NCBI GenBank assembly: GCA_947579605.1
Contig: OX388318.1
Location: 6,448,001-6,512,000 of the forward strand
DNA: 64,000 nt
Direction of reading: 5' to 3'
Origin: Athripsodes cinereus
Taxonomy: Eukaryota > Arthropoda > Insecta > Trichoptera > Leptoceridae
The notes beneath the pieces were generated by a model that was not told the DNA's origin, did no database searches, and saw nothing but the letters and a program-made list of their open reading frames with translations. Positions 11,085 to 23,728 of this stretch are shown piece after piece; the stretch's first letter is position 1; each line of letters opens with the position of its first letter. The translations under genes and the position numbers were made by a program.

Positions 11085-11339
11085 CTCTATTAAAATAAAA
11101 TTAAAATGTTAAAAATAACCAAAGATAGTCTTACCAGAGCTGCAACAAAAAACAAGAAAAAAAATTGAAAAATAAAACTAAAAAAAATCAACTGAAGCCG
11201 GCCCTCAACCGGAATGTAGAAAAAATAATAATTAAATTATAATAAATTTTAAATAACACCGCACAGCAATAGACACAACCGAATGATCAAAGGTATTGTC
11301 ACCGAATGGAATTGTATATTATGCTGTTGAAAATTTTTT

Positions 11340-11990
11340 TATAAAAGGTGTATATTCCGTAATAATAAACATTATTGATATCGAATAAAAAAATCATCAA
11401 CTTCGAAACTTTTGATTCATTTTTTAAAAGAAGTTATATTACATCTTTGTAATTGACAAAAAACATTTGTTGTTTTGAGGAACATAATTAATGATATGTT
11501 CGATTTCAGAAACACATATCGAAAACAAATTTAAATCATTTATAACATCTGCTTGATAATGCACATGAAAATATTTCGAAAAACGAAGATCGATTTTACA
11601 GTCCATTCGATTTAGTATGAACATTCTACACTACTCTATTAGAAAATACCGTTGAAATTAACTTGAGGGTCGTATTTATTGCTTCTAAAGTCCCAGGTTA
11701 AGTTTCCGTGAATTATTTAAGTATCTTAAAGTACTTTTAGTTTTTTAGTACTATCAGGGATCAAGGTAGGATAACGGACAACCGAAATTCACGAGTTATA
11801 TTAGACATAACTATTTGTTATATTTCCACCGTTCTTTATCCCTAAGTCCAAGATATATTAAGTTTTGGGGTGTTCTTGGAAAATCCCATTATGAACAAGG
11901 GTTTCCCTAAAAAATGTGCTACGCAATAAATTGATCCAATTCCATGATATTTTTTTACTTGTGGTACAGAAACTTTTATCATTTTAACTA
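11340..11990. other. AT-rich stretch, nothing recognised
   Basis: No gene or clear repeat is supported here. Confidence 0.45.
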
Positions 11991-11994
11991 TCTA

Positions 11995-12080
11995 TACCAC
12001 CACGGCATTCCCCATTAGTGAGATAATCAACGGACCGACTGCATGTAATAAATATGCACCCTCGGTGTGCCATAAAAAAT
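11995..12080 (-). repeat. GTA-tailed SINE-like family, 3' fragment
   Basis: In reverse, it shows the tail of the family (GGCACACCGAGGGTGCATATT, diverged, and ATGCCGTGGTGGTATAG). Confidence 0.6.
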
Positions 12081-12707
12081 AAATGACACTTAAAATAGGT
12101 AGCATTTCTCATTTATTTTAACTTATTATCGACGGCTCTTGATGAAAATTTATAGTAATAAGAATTTCTTAGCGTAATCAAATTCAGAATTTTATTTGCA
12201 TTATTTTTCGAAATTTAAAAAAAATGTATAAAACAGCAATGCAGTTCATTATTCACACTGATAATTATACAACTCGAGATAACATCAATAGAGCTGTGTA
12301 TAAAATTTGGTCATATTTTCTTTTATTTATTTCATAATTTAAGCTGTACATTGGTTTCAAGTGATTTGACATAAAAATGCATTAATACTAAGTACAAGCA
12401 ATCAGAAGGCGAATATATATCATATACCCGTTGTTTTTCAAATTAATACCTAATCGCGTTCTATGAGTAACTCGATAAATTGTATAAAAGGGTGAAAAAT
12501 ATATTCTACTTAGATAACATAAAGAAGACATTTTCAAAAAAATGTCTTTACATTACCTACATCTAAATAGAATAGAGTGCAAAATAAAGCCCAAAAAATA
12601 GGCTATAACCGCTTAAAATAATACTATCATCGTTTATTATAATAATTTGCAATAATTTTGGCAACCCTATTACAACACGCATCTAATAAAATGAAAGCGT
12701 CGCAGCA
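12081..12707. other. AT-rich stretch with one small hairpin
   Basis: No gene was seen. AAGACATTTTC near 12526 is complementary to the adjacent AAAATGTCTT, giving a small hairpin of no obvious function. Confidence 0.4.
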
Positions 12708-12715
12708 CATAATGT

Positions 12716-13156
12716 GGTGTTCATACGAGACGACATAAAGGCCTGACGATTTCGCTTGCATAAAAACCATTGATAGTGAAACTTGTTCACACAGTCCACC
12801 GACATAGTTTCAATTTGACAGATTTTGACGTTGTTTTCAAAATAGCGGATGTCGAGGTAGAGATCGCGGGGTGTTTATCATTAGTTAAAAATGTTATAGT
12901 AGAATAAAATGTTATGTTATAGTAGAAACGGGAAATAGTTGTAAAGTTTTTACCATAGATATGGATGCCGCGCATACCTATCTACGCATGCTAGCATCGT
13001 TATGCCAATAAAAAAAAAGTTGAAAGCTGGTCAACTTGAGACGATATCGTTTTTACTGGTTTTTATCGTTTCAGATTAATTGTTAATTTGTTCACACGGT
13101 TCAAATGGCAGACGACATTTTGGTGTCCTGGCGATATTCGCCTCTTGTGAATACCC
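12716..13156. mobile_element. hAT-type MITE with 8-bp target duplication
   Basis: A 441-bp non-coding element. The left end GGTGTTCATACGAGACGA matches the inverted right end GGGTATTCACAAGAGGCGA. It is flanked by CATAATGT (12708-12715) and CATAATAT (13157-13164), an 8-bp target duplication with one mismatch. Eight-base duplications are the hallmark of hAT transposons. Confidence 0.7.
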
Positions 13157-13164
13157 CATAATAT

Positions 13165-13980
13165 CGCACATGATAAGATTCAACCACGAAGCAGGGATGA
13201 CAATTTGCTAAATTGTATAATACGTAAAAGAAACAAAAATAATAATAAAATAAAATTGAATACCGTTTGAACGAATTGAAAAGTCAATCGTTTAGAAACT
13301 ATACCCGTAAAGTTCGTTTCATTTAACAAAAAACAAATTGTTTTTTAACATGATCATTTTTTTACGTGTATAGTAAGGAATATTTTCTTTTCGTTTTAAG
13401 CAAAAGGTAAAAAATGACGAAACACTTGACAAATGTGTTACTTTCTCTGCAATATATTTTTCTTTAGTATGAAAAATTACGTTCTTTATTCTCACATACA
13501 TACTTAAGATCGAGTTTAGTTTGTAGTTTGTAGTTATAAATCGGAATTTCACAGTTCAAATCTTGTTGTCGACAAATATAAGCCATAAAAACTCAAGCAA
13601 GTTGCTTTTTGTAGCGTAAAGAACAGGTCTCGAAGTCTTAAGTTTTCGAGGATCCTGTAAAAGGCGAATTTTTGTAATATCAATTGTGGCACATGGTGTT
13701 GGGTGATAGCAGATCTTTGAAAGATTAACCTTTTTTCTCTACTTACTTAATATTTATAGGTAGTTTTTGTCTCTTTTGTGCTTGTAAATATGTGCTTGTG
13801 GCTTGTGAGTTTCTGATTGAAGTGTGTGAGTTTGTGTTAATTACTATTGATGCTACCTTCAATGTCATTCACTATACAAGATGTACCTTCATTATAAATG
13901 TTTTAACGTATTATATTTATTATTTTAAATGTGTATTGTTTTGTTTGATTTATATTTTATTTTATTGACAATTGTTTTTT
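13165..13980. other. AT-rich stretch with a small SINE-like scrap
   Basis: The motif GTTTTCGAGGATCCTGTAAAAGG near 13642-13664 matches the 5' part of the GTA-tailed SINE-like family. Nothing else is recognised. Confidence 0.4.
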
Positions 13981-14423
13981 TTCTCTTTGTACAATTTTAA
14001 TGGAATGTTACAATTTTAATAGTTGCAGATTGGTTTTTTATTCTCCATTATTTGATTTGTCTCTATAATTTGAATGTAGAGACGTATATACGTTGAGATG
14101 TATAAAAAAAGAAATATTAGAATAATAACAAAGTTTATATGTTTGCTTTGTAATTTGTGAAAGGTAAATTAATAATTGCTGTATTGTGTGATTGTTCGTA
14201 TGGATGCCTACTAACTTGAATTGTCTATAAATAGTGCCCATCCATTTATTTATACATGGTTGTTTTTATTGATGATATTTGGTTGCATTTTTGTTGTTAT
14301 TATTTCAGTTATATATATTTGAATTACTTAACACCAATTTGTGAATTTGTATGTTTATATATGTATTTATATTGTAAATGGCTATATGAGCCGTAAATTG
14401 AATAATAAATAAATAAATAAATA
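13981..14423 (+). repeat. LINE 3' end with GGCT..GCCGT motif and (AAAT)n tail
   Basis: T-rich 3' UTR-like DNA ends in GTAAATGGCTATATGAGCCG and a run of AAAT repeats at 14402-14423. The same terminal signature (GTAAAAGGCTCAGGCCGT-like plus AAAT repeats) recurs near 36755-36800, near 37805-37860 and, inverted, near 34228-34280. The coding part is absent. Confidence 0.55.
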
Positions 14424-14614
14424 AGTGAGATCGAAATAAAAATCATCATATATTATCACATTTTATATTTTCAATTTAGCGATGAGGTATGCTTCCCATC
14501 TTGACTTTTAGTGCCACGGAGAGGAAGACTTGCATGTTTGCTACATGTAGCTGGTCCACTGGCTCTTCAATGACGTTTGAACATTTTAATGTAAAAGTAA
14601 TATCATTCATGCCG

Positions 14615-14832
14615 TGGAGCACTCGGTAATGAATTGGTCTCCCACTCTTTTCTGTAAGTTTTCGAGTGTCCTGTAAAAGGCCGTTGTTCGAAAAAAATAA
14701 GACATTGTACATCTCAAGTTCAGCGATGAATTTTGCCACCCGTCCTGAATTTCTTATTTTTTTATTGGCACAGAGAAGACAGCCTCCATATTTATATGCC
14801 GTGATGGTGTAGTAGTAGTAGTAATATCGTTT
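14615..14832 (+). repeat. GTA-tailed SINE-like family, near-complete copy
   Basis: The family landmarks appear in order: GGTCTCCCACTCTTTTCTGT, TTTCGAGTGTCCTGTAAAAGG, CAGCGATGA, TGCCACCC.TCCTGAAT, TTGGCACAGAGAAGACAGC. It ends ATATGCCGTGATGGTGTAG with (GTA)n at 14812-14822. Part of the middle of the tail is deleted. The minus-strand ORF over it is spurious. Confidence 0.75.
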
Positions 14833-15099
14833 ATTCTTGGAAACGTAAAACTACGGGTACCTACAGTATTTTTAATCTATTATTGGTATAAGTAATAAAG
14901 GTTTATTTAAAACTGTGCAGTTTATGTCTGCCCACCTAGTCGATATTTATAACAACTGTTTTTGAGCAAACAAGTATCTATATAATATTATGTCATTGAC
15001 ACACAAATGATAATATGATAGGTAATAATAACAATCACAAAACAATGGAAATTTATGATTATCGTATTTATTGTATGTTTTTGTCGCAAGCCTGTGTGC

Positions 15100-15171
15100 G
15101 GCTCGTTGGTCTAGGGGTATGATTCTCGCTTTGGGTGCGAGAGGTCCCGGGTTCAAATCCCGGACGAGCCC
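15100..15171 (+). tRNA. tRNA-Pro (anticodon UGG)
   Basis: A 72-nt gene that folds into a full cloverleaf. The acceptor GGCTCGT pairs with ACGAGCC, the anticodon stem TCTCGC/GCGAGA encloses a TTTGGGT loop with anticodon TGG, and the T-arm is CCCGG-GTTCAAAT-CCCGG. A and B boxes (TGGTCTAGGGG, GGTTCAAATCC) are intact and there is no intron. CCA is not encoded. A T7 run follows 2 bases after the gene. It is identical to the tRNA-Pro at 29089-29160 except at the wobble base. Confidence 0.97.
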
Positions 15172-15173
15172 GC

Positions 15174-15180
15174 TTTTTTT
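15174..15180 (+). terminator. Pol III terminator of tRNA-Pro(UGG)
   Basis: Seven consecutive T residues lie just downstream of the tRNA 3' end. Confidence 0.85.
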
Positions 15181-17190
15181 ATCGATGTATAGATTATACT
15201 CTACCTCCGATTGTAGAAAATGCTGTTATGGTATGGACCTACCGTGGATTTTGGCGAAAAATTATATGTATAATGAGATATTCTGAATGTATAATTAACC
15301 TCCAAACCAAGTAAGAACACATCTGTTTACCTGAAGATGTCTAAAAAATTACAAAACTAGTAAGTAACTCAGTTTTTCAATAAGTTATATTGGTTGAGTT
15401 AAGTGATTTGAGCCATTTCAATACTTTTTAAATCATATATACAAAAAAATTATACTTGCTCACCTCGTTTTCGGATAACTTTAACGAAAAATGTAATTTT
15501 TTTACTTTTTATTTTTTATTTATTTTATTTCACTAATAATTACAAATCTTATACATACTTTTATTGATGCTGCCCAACTAGGTATAACCTGTACTAGGGC
15601 AAACATCTCACAAACATATCAATCATATAGAAACATTTATACACAATTACAAAAAGCATTCATCTCCTATATTTACACAATCACATTCATAACTAGAAAA
15701 CGATGCTGTAAACCGTCCATACATGAAACAACACACAAACAAACCATTTCTCCATACAAAACAAGAAAAAAAAACAACATATCCCTCAACCACACACATC
15801 ACAAATCACAAATCAAAAAACAACATATCCCTCAACCACACACATCACAAATTAAAATCAATAAAACTCGGTACAATCAAGAAAACAAATAAAACTAGCC
15901 CTATTTTCTTGTCAAAAGTGTCCAATTTTAAAACTCCTTTTTCACAGTGTACCACTACTGAGAAAACTTTATCAAATCAATAAAATATAAAAGAACGTTT
16001 AGTAAATAAACCATTTTGCACGAATATGTAGGTAGGTACTGCTTTTCAAAGTTATTAAAAGAACATTTAGAATAAAAATACATCAAGTCGTGAAAAATAT
16101 TTACTGTATATTTATATTATGTGAGAACAAATTATATTTTCAATATTGCCTATGCCTTTTCCATTGAAAAACATATTTTCCGAGAAAAATATTTTGAACG
16201 CATATACAAGTGACAGTTCTGCCACCTACATAGGTACTCAAAAGTATGAAAGGCGACGATTTGCGAATATAAGTGAAAAAGCCATAACACTAATTTAATT
16301 TCGGAGTTGTTGGGTGGGTTCGAAAGTTTGGTCGTACTTTATGTATTAATTTTATCATATTACTTGAGTGTTTTGTAGAGAACTGGCATTGCATGGGTAA
16401 AACATACAAAAAAATAATTATCTCAAAAATTTAACTTTATGCATTGTGTTCAGTGCATTATAGGGTTTGATTTTGTCATCAGCGTGTCGGTTTACATGTA
16501 TATGCCGATTAATTTCAACAAAACACAAAAAAAAAAACATTTGATAGGTACTTGCATGACCAATTTGGTAATAAAAATCTAAATTCTAAAAAATATCGAA
16601 AATATTTTAAGAATTTCATATCTGGATTATTTTCATACTACACATTGCGACATCACCCTCAGTGCAAGTACTCAGTGCTCAGTGCAAGTATTACCATAGT
16701 GTCACACTTGTCATCACTGACGTTATTTGCAAAGTGATGTGCAGCTTGCGTGGTAATACCAATTTGTTTATCTGTAACATGATTTTCAATACAACAAAAC
16801 CAATGTAAAAATGTTAGAAACTATTTATCCAAATATCACAGAAGTCACAGACTTCAATATATACGCTAATCTAAGTGAAACTTTAGTGATTTTTGAGCAG
16901 GCCGAGGGATTGACTGCCCAAAACTGCCTCGTGAGAATCTTTTGTGCTGCATTAGTGTCATCATTGTTCCTTTTAGGACAAACAATATATCAACCAAACC
17001 TACATTTTACATAATAATATCTCAATATATCAATCCATCACAGCGCTTTAGCAACATCACTAGTTTTAGAAGAAAATGGAAACTGCTCTTTTCACCAACA
17101 CCCTTGAGAAGGTTGAAAGATCGTAAACGGCGATAAAAGAAGAAAATCATTATCATTACGGTATATGCCAAAAGTAAGATAGCCAGCAGA
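15181..17190. other. AT-rich stretch with a 46-bp tandem duplication
   Basis: At 15773-15853 the motif CAACATATCCCTCAACCACA with its context is repeated after 46 bases. No supported gene lies here. The 67-codon plus frame at 16811-17014 has ordinary protein-like composition but no recognisable domain, and I do not call it. Confidence 0.4.
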
Positions 17191-17194
17191 ACAA

Positions 17195-17315
17195 CAACGT
17201 GTAATAAACATATAGGTCGTCTTCGTCGCTGAATGCAAATTGCTAAAATGTCAAGTTTGTGATGTTTTATGAAGACTTGTCTTTTTCAAGACACTCGAAA
17301 ATTAAAAGAAAGTGC
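17195..17315 (-). repeat. GTA-tailed SINE-like family fragment
   Basis: In reverse, it contains the TTTTCGAGTGTCTTG block and the AAAACATCACA/ATGTTTTATGA variant seen in other minus copies. Confidence 0.5.
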
Positions 17316-17944
17316 GACAAATCTATTCTCTAAGAAAATCTATTTTTTACCTGAATATCCAATTTTAATAAAGTACAATTTCCTTTCGAATAAATTATTT
17401 GTTTCAAACATACAAAGCAACATTTCTTTTTATAACAGCATTAAAAGGTTTCGCCGTACTTCAACATAAATATATACTTTATAAAATATTATAATATTTT
17501 GATGGCGATGTAATATATTATAATTCTGATAAGAGGGTTAGTAGGGGTGGCCGCATTAAGCATTTTATTAGGTATATTATTTGTACTAAAATTCGTAATA
17601 ACGCGACCCTTTAATATGTTTATATATAAGTATGTATCACCTTAAAATACAGATTATCTTTTTATAGTGAAATTCGATGAAACGAGTATTTCAAATTAAC
17701 GAAATTTTTTAGGAATTATGTTGGTATAATGTAAGATCACGGTTATTTCAGCATGATTTTTTTTTTCGATAAGTAAAAATTATTATCTTTATTTGATTTA
17801 AAAAGCATGAAATGTTTATTCATTAACAGAATATGTGAGCATCCGCAACAAATGCATGTGACCTTCGTGTACTCATTTTACAAAATATTAGTTAACAAAA
17901 TACATACATAAACAGACAATACACACAAGTAAAATTCGAGTATC

Positions 17945-18535
17945 TAGCGAGTCATGGTTTACCCTTGCGATCTAACAGAGTGCGTCTTCTAGCTATACCA
18001 GCACACAGTACAAGCTTTTTATCTAACTCATTCCTTGTTCATAGTGCTCGCAGTTGGAACAATCTTCCTTCGAAAATCAGGATGATAACAACCTTTAATT
18101 CTTTCAGACAAGCTGTCAAAAATCATTTTCTCTCATTGAATTTAGCATCTGACTCCTAAATCCTTTTCCCTTTCCCTATGCATGTGCACGCTGCAATTTA
18201 ATATGTTATACTTTTATTATTATGTGTCCATAAGTGCATTGTTGCTTGCATGTGTTCTTTTTCTTTTCTTTTGTTTACTTTGTGTTGTATTTTTATTTCT
18301 TTTATGACTGTTGATATGTAAGGGTGTATATATGTATGCATGTGTTTTTTTTTTTTTTTTTTAATTTTGTTTAGTTTTAGTTACCGGGTTAGTTGGAAGA
18401 CATCGCATTTTAGCGATAAACTCGCCCTCTGTACATTGAATTTATAATTGTTATTTTTATGCCACTATTTCACTATGTAATATTGTAACCAATGTACAGT
18501 AAAGAATAAAATAAATAAATAAATAAATAAATAAA
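17945..18535 (+). pseudogene. Jockey/CR1-like LINE, C-terminal RT fragment plus 3' UTR
   Basis: The frame to the stop at about 18157 gives the conserved C-terminus seen in Jockey/CR1-type RTs: IPAHSTSFLSNSFLV, then ARSWNNLPSKIR and FRQAVKNHFLSLN. The 3' UTR carries TTAGTTGGAAGACATCGC, ATAAACTCGCCCTCTGTACA and CAATGTACAGTAAAGAATAA, ending in (AAAT)n. Related 3' ends occur at 34925-35330 (inverted), 59385-59505 and 62150-62530. It is 5'-truncated. Confidence 0.85.
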
Positions 18536-18790
18536 ATTAATACATATCATAAATGGCAAAGTTTTCTCCTACATACAATCTACACACAGTTCAATTCCTT
18601 ACATGGTATTAAATGCCATTTCTGAGCCCTCAATCAAAGCTTTATATCACATACATAACTCCAATGCCAATGTGATTTGTTTGCGAATTTCTAAATGGAT
18701 TTTCTATATACCTTTATTATTGTGACGAATTTTCTGTTTAAAAAATAAACATTTTTCGCGTTTATTTATTTTTACGTTAAAAAAGAATAA

Positions 18791-18890
18791 TCTGGATTTG
18801 TAATAAACCCAAATACACCACAGATACCCTCATAGTGAGCAAAATGCTTGAAATGTGAAAGTGGAATATATAGTTTGCCTTGTCCTGCAA
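18791..18890 (-). repeat. tRNA-SINE family 3' half, diverged
   Basis: TAATAAACCCAAATACA, then AGTGAGCAAAATGC and AGTTTGCC, correspond in order to the minus-oriented SINE copies at 53817 and 63691. Confidence 0.45.
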
Positions 18891-19074
18891 AGTTAACAAT
18901 AACGAGATAATTCTGCATCTGCAATTGTAACATCAATATTAACCAATATCAAATAACTGAAGCTAAACCTACATTTCTTCTTCATAAAAAAATTCTTCAT
19001 AAAAAGTTATCTGATTCCTTCATCAAAAAGTAATTATCATGTAAATTACAACTATTGCTAAACCTAGGTACATG

Positions 19075-19150
19075 TAATAAAAATAAACTTTATTGTACAA
19101 AATATTTGGATAAAAATAATAAGATTACAACATGGCATAAACGAATAATT
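19075..19150 (-). repeat. LINE/SINE tail fragment
   Basis: AATAAACTTTATTGTACA near 19082 resembles ATAAACCTTATTGTACATTT near 37102. Both look like reversed 3' tails of the same repeat. Confidence 0.35.
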
Positions 19151-19560
19151 TTGCACAATGGGCGAGCAATTGTACCTATATTGTTACAAATCTTCACTAT
19201 AATGAAATAATTCACGCTGTCCTGTGGAGTTCGTTATAACGAGGTTTGGATGAATCCACTAACGAAGAAGGTAACTAGCGTAACTCGTTAAACTTTTGTA
19301 ATTGCTTTGAGGAAACAATATTACGTTAAGTGAAAAAGTGGGAAGTGAAAAACATTTTCGTTAACTTATAATTATAATTATTATCATAATTGTTGTAGCT
19401 TATAAAACCTATTTGTTTTTATAATTCCATTCATTAAAAAGAGAAGAATAGCAATTAAAATCCAATTCAGAAAGATATTTTCTCATTCTACTGAATGTAA
19501 AGTGTTAAAAATAATTCTTCGTTTTTACACCTTCTACTGTTACTATCCCTTTAAGTCCTC

Positions 19561-19795
19561 AGTAAATTATATAACTCCCACCCTTTTCTGTAACTTTTCA
19601 AGCGTCCTGTAAAAGACAGGCGTTCGTAAAACCTCCTGTAAAAGACAATTTACAGTACAATTTAGTGTCACTAAATTGAGGCTTGCTATTCTGCGTGTCT
19701 TATTTCATAGTGGCACAGAGAAGAAATTTACATAATTTTTAATTGCAGTTAATCTGCTGGCTACCTCGCTTATGGGATAAGCCGTAATTAAAATA
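19561..19795 (+). repeat. GTA-tailed SINE-like family, diverged copy
   Basis: Carries CTCCCACCCTTTTCTGTAAC, CCTGTAAAAGACAGGCGTTCG, TGGCACAGAGAAG and a tail CTGGCTACCTCGCTTATGGG. The CCTGTAAAAGACA block is duplicated. Confidence 0.65.
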
Positions 19796-21240
19796 GTTGT
19801 AAATTTTACTAATAATAATTCAGAGAAAGAAAGTAATGATGAAAAAATGTAGATTTTGTTTTAAAATTATTTAAATTTTCCTCGACCGTCTCATAAAAAT
19901 TCCACCAATTCTTAAATAAATATTATAATATCTCTAATTGTGGGAAAATTCTGAAACTTTATACGTCGGTTTTATGGTAAAGATATAGGTATTTAATGTG
20001 ATTTTCTGATACTCGCACAAATTGGCACCATTATAAAATATTTTAACAGCTCGAGTTCCGGGCATCATTATTTTACCTTAAAGAGGCTCTGATGATTATA
20101 TATATTATTACATACTTTGTAAAAATGTTTAGTATTTAAGTAATTTTACATGGCAATTTTCAATAATAATAATATACTAGCTATATTACTCGAAGCATCT
20201 TGGTAATTTTCTATAAAATAAATTTATCTATTCACTGTGTTGGTGTTTAGGAAATAGTATAAGAGATTGTAGAAAGACGTCTCTCTCAATAGCATATAGT
20301 ACGAGAAAACATTTGTTTTTAATTTCGAAATAAATCTATGTTTATGTAGATTATATAGAGATAGATTATGTAGATACACCATACTTACAATAAATCGGCA
20401 ACAAGATTTGAATCAGCAACCTTCTGCTCAAAAGTCCGAAACTCTACCATGAAACAGCCGAACATCTTTTGTAGGTGCATACGTATACTTTTATGAAAGG
20501 CAAATCTTAAAAAGCTAATAACAATAATAATTATGAAGATCATTTCAGTGGGCCTAGCAGAAGTTTTTATCAATTGACATTTCAATGTATTTATTCCCTG
20601 GCGAAAGTGGGATGTTGAATTTTTAAAATATTTGTATCCGATTATGATGAAAGTTATCAGATGAAAATAATATTTAGATAGATATGCATTACATAATTAT
20701 GGATCAACACTTTTGAAGTGGACGAATTCAGCCTAGTGACCAGAAACATTTTTCGTATTCAGTTCTATAAAACTGCATTTTCGAAAATAGTTCATTCTAT
20801 AAAATTTGTTAAAAAAATGGCGAAGAACACCAATATTATTCTAGTGATATATTACTTTAAATGGATTTGTCCAGTTTTGAAAACAAACCGCACAAATCCC
20901 AAATTATATATGTAAATATACTTACACACAAACGAACCAAACAAGTTTGAAGTGTTTTTTTTTAAATTGAGATGACGTGTTTCACATATTTTCTCACATT
21001 TTTTTAAAATAATTTTAGGGCGCAGTAAAGATGTTCCGTAACATAAAATTATCGCTAACTACATTATACAATGAACGAACTATAATTTAAATTTGATAAG
21101 TCATAAAGGTCGTGGCGGTAAATAAGTCGATTTGTTCGATCAATCTGAATAGGAGAAACTATTTTCCTCACTATGTTCATAAGAAGAAAGTTAATCAAAC
21201 GATAACAGAAGAAAATTAAAATTTCATTCGTTCATTCAAA
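19796..21240. other. AT-rich stretch, nothing recognised
   Basis: Only short chance ORFs are present. No repeat family seen elsewhere in the window is evident. Confidence 0.45.
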
Positions 21241-21242
21241 CC

Positions 21243-21480
21243 ATAGGCATTTCCCACAAGTGGGGTAGTCAGCGGACTAATTGCATATAATAAACATGGA
21301 AATCGTCCTCTCCGAGCTAATTAATGTTAAGACATTCTGAATGGGTCGCATAACACATCGTTGAATTCAATATTTTTGCTGTCTTATATGGTATGTTTTA
21401 TGAATACCTGCTTCTTACAGTTCACTCGATAACTTGCAGAAAAAAGTGGGAACCTTTTTTTACTGGGAGTCTACGGCTAT
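21243..21480 (-). repeat. GTA-tailed SINE-like family, near-complete copy
   Basis: In plus-strand order it shows CATTTCCCACAAGTGGGGTA (reversed tail), CGTCCTCTCCG, AAGACATTCTGAATGGGT, ATGTTTTATGAATACCTGC and AGAAAAAAGTGGGAACC. About 235 bp. Confidence 0.75.
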
Positions 21481-21519
21481 TTCGAAGACAATATCAACAT
21501 TTTGATTTTATTATATACT

Positions 21520-21800
21520 AGATGTTCCTACCCGGCGTCGCCAGGTAGATATTTTATGTGTTTTGTTTTTTTATTAATTTTTATTTATGACAACACTTGA
21601 CAGCGGAACTGTCATACAAACGTCACTTTCATACAAAAATACAATCTCCAAATTTCGTTGGTTTTTCCAAAAATTTTCTTTCATGCAAACCGTCTCCTGA
21701 TAATTATGAACACAACAAAAAAGAATCAGCCAATTCGGTTCAGCCGTTCTCAAGTTATGGAGGAACATACATGGTCAACTCATTTTTATTTATATAGATT
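21520..21800 (+). repeat. interspersed repeat with CCCGGCGTCGCCAGG-type 5' end
   Basis: It begins TACTAGATGTTCCTACCCGG and ends with TCGGTTCAGCCGTTCTCAAG and TTTATATAGATT. Paired blocks of this type are common in insect introns. No protein is encoded. The class is not assigned. Confidence 0.5.
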
Positions 21801-22699
21801 TTATTCCATCTATTGAAAACGTCATGACATCTGCTACAAAATGGGTAGCCAGTGGACTAACTGAACAGAATGAAGTCTCTTCTGAGAATTTTCAATGCTT
21901 TTTGTCTAAGGAGAGTGTAGTTTTTGCTGAAAATGAAGAAATGCGCTTCCTCACAATATTCCCTAAAGGAACATTAAAAAATCTTACATAAAATCTAGAA
22001 TTTTAATAAAAATTAAGTAGAAAATGATAACTCTTGTATAAATATAGAATTTTTGTTGCTGATTAGGTACATTCGATAGTTTTTATACACATTTCTATGC
22101 AAAAAGAACATGGTATTCACTGTGTCTGTGTTTACGTAGTAGAATTCCGAAGAGAAATAAATAAAACAAATGTTTTAGTCTACTTTTCGATTTATTTACG
22201 AGAGAGGCGTCTTTAGTCTTGTTAAGACATCGTTAATCGATTGACATTGTCAATCCTTGAAAATAAAAAAGTTTTGTTTCCTCATTATGATCCCAAGAGG
22301 GATATACAGAACGATAACGAAAGAATTGTGCTACTTGCTATGTATCTAAATAGGAATGTAATATATCAAAAATTTACAGAAATACAACTTTATAACGTAC
22401 TTTTACATATTATGACGTTGTAAGCTCTTTGTACATATGAAATACTTTAAAATGTGTCGCGTTCACAAGACAAATAGTCCCACAGAGAGCAGTAAATCAT
22501 AATCAACCAAATATAAAATTTCTTAAGAAAATTGCACATACGTGGTTCTGATGGTTTACGATGAAATAATAATAGTAGAAATGATAATATTAGGTATAAA
22601 AATAATTTATGTACGTAAAAATTGAGCCTAAAAATAATTTTCAGAGGTAAAATAGAAGGTCGTCTTTTTATTTATTTATTTTATTGGAAAAAATAAAGA

Positions 22700-22850
22700 A
22701 ATTTTACATCTCAAATTTAGTGATGAGGTTTGCCACCCATCCTGAATGTCTTTCACTTGTAGACACAGAGAAGATGACTTTCATGTTTATTACATGCAGC
22801 TGGTCTGCCGGCTACCCCACTTGTGGGATATGCCGTTATGGTGTAGTCGT
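22700..22850 (+). repeat. GTA-tailed SINE-like family, 5'-truncated copy
   Basis: Runs from TTTTACATCTCAAATTTAG through GATGAGGTTTGCCACCCATC to the tail CGGCTACCCCACTTGTGGGA and a GTAGTCGTAG end. Confidence 0.8.
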
Positions 22851-23728
22851 AGCAGAAGAGGAGCGTTTAAAAATGAGAAATAGAGAAGTCTAATTTAGGT
22901 GCACTATACTCATGGTGTGTTCGCCAATCCCACCAGCTTGAGCCGATTCGTAAGCATCGGAACACCTTTCTTGTTTTCTACTAAATGAAGTTTGCATAAT
23001 TTGTTGGTTATGTAGATGAGGTGTTTGAAGAGAAAATATTCTTTATATCTTCACTCTCACAGTTTCAAAAAATCGAGTTAAATGAGAGAGCTGCTTTATT
23101 CATACTATGCCTTCGGTAGGTACTGTTAATTCTTGTTGACATATGACAATTCAATGTATGTACAAGTTTATGTATAGATTGAATTTCCACCATTGTGTTT
23201 GGCCGTCCCGAATAAATAAACAAATAATATAAACAAACAATAACGAATACATATTTTAAAGAATTTCGCTGTTTCTGTTTCCTCATATTGTGTAAATTAT
23301 TCAACGCTTTTGATATATCTCTTCACAATATACAATAGCACGTAGTAACTTCTATCATATCTTCCATTTTCACAATCATAGAATAACGGATATTCCTACG
23401 ACTAAGTCCGGTTAAGTGATACGTCATTCACTAACATATTTTGTCTCTATCTACATACATAATTCTTTGTGCCCAAAATGCAACGTTGAATCTACAAAAT
23501 TGACATTTTACGGGAAAGTCAAATAAAGGGGAATAAATGCATAATTGTATAATTCGTAATAATAATATAACAAAACTCTTCACTTTTTACATAATAATAT
23601 TTAAAACTATCAATATTTCTAAACACAGTTAATTTTTCGCTATTTTTTTTAAAAGAAATCGAGCGCTTTCATCAAAAGCTCAGTTTGAAATTTTCAAGAG
23701 GACTGATTAGAGAAAATATAAATCTAAA

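Larger units (their letters stand above)
5830..11330 (-). mobile_element. I-like non-LTR retrotransposon, apparently full length
   Basis: Two long open frames on the minus strand, ORF1 (11084-9672) and ORF2 (9712-5969), overlap by 41 bases. An AT-rich 5' leader extends to about 11.3 kb. A 3' UTR of about 130 bases is rich in TAATAATAA. The combination of a three-knuckle ORF1 with APE endonuclease, RT and RNase H in ORF2 is typical of the I clade. Neither frame has a stop or frameshift, so the copy is young and possibly active. Exact ends and target-site duplications were not resolved. Confidence 0.85.

Noticed and set aside
14476..14739. 87-codon minus-strand ORF
   Set aside because: It lies antisense in a SINE-like repeat with many non-coding copies.
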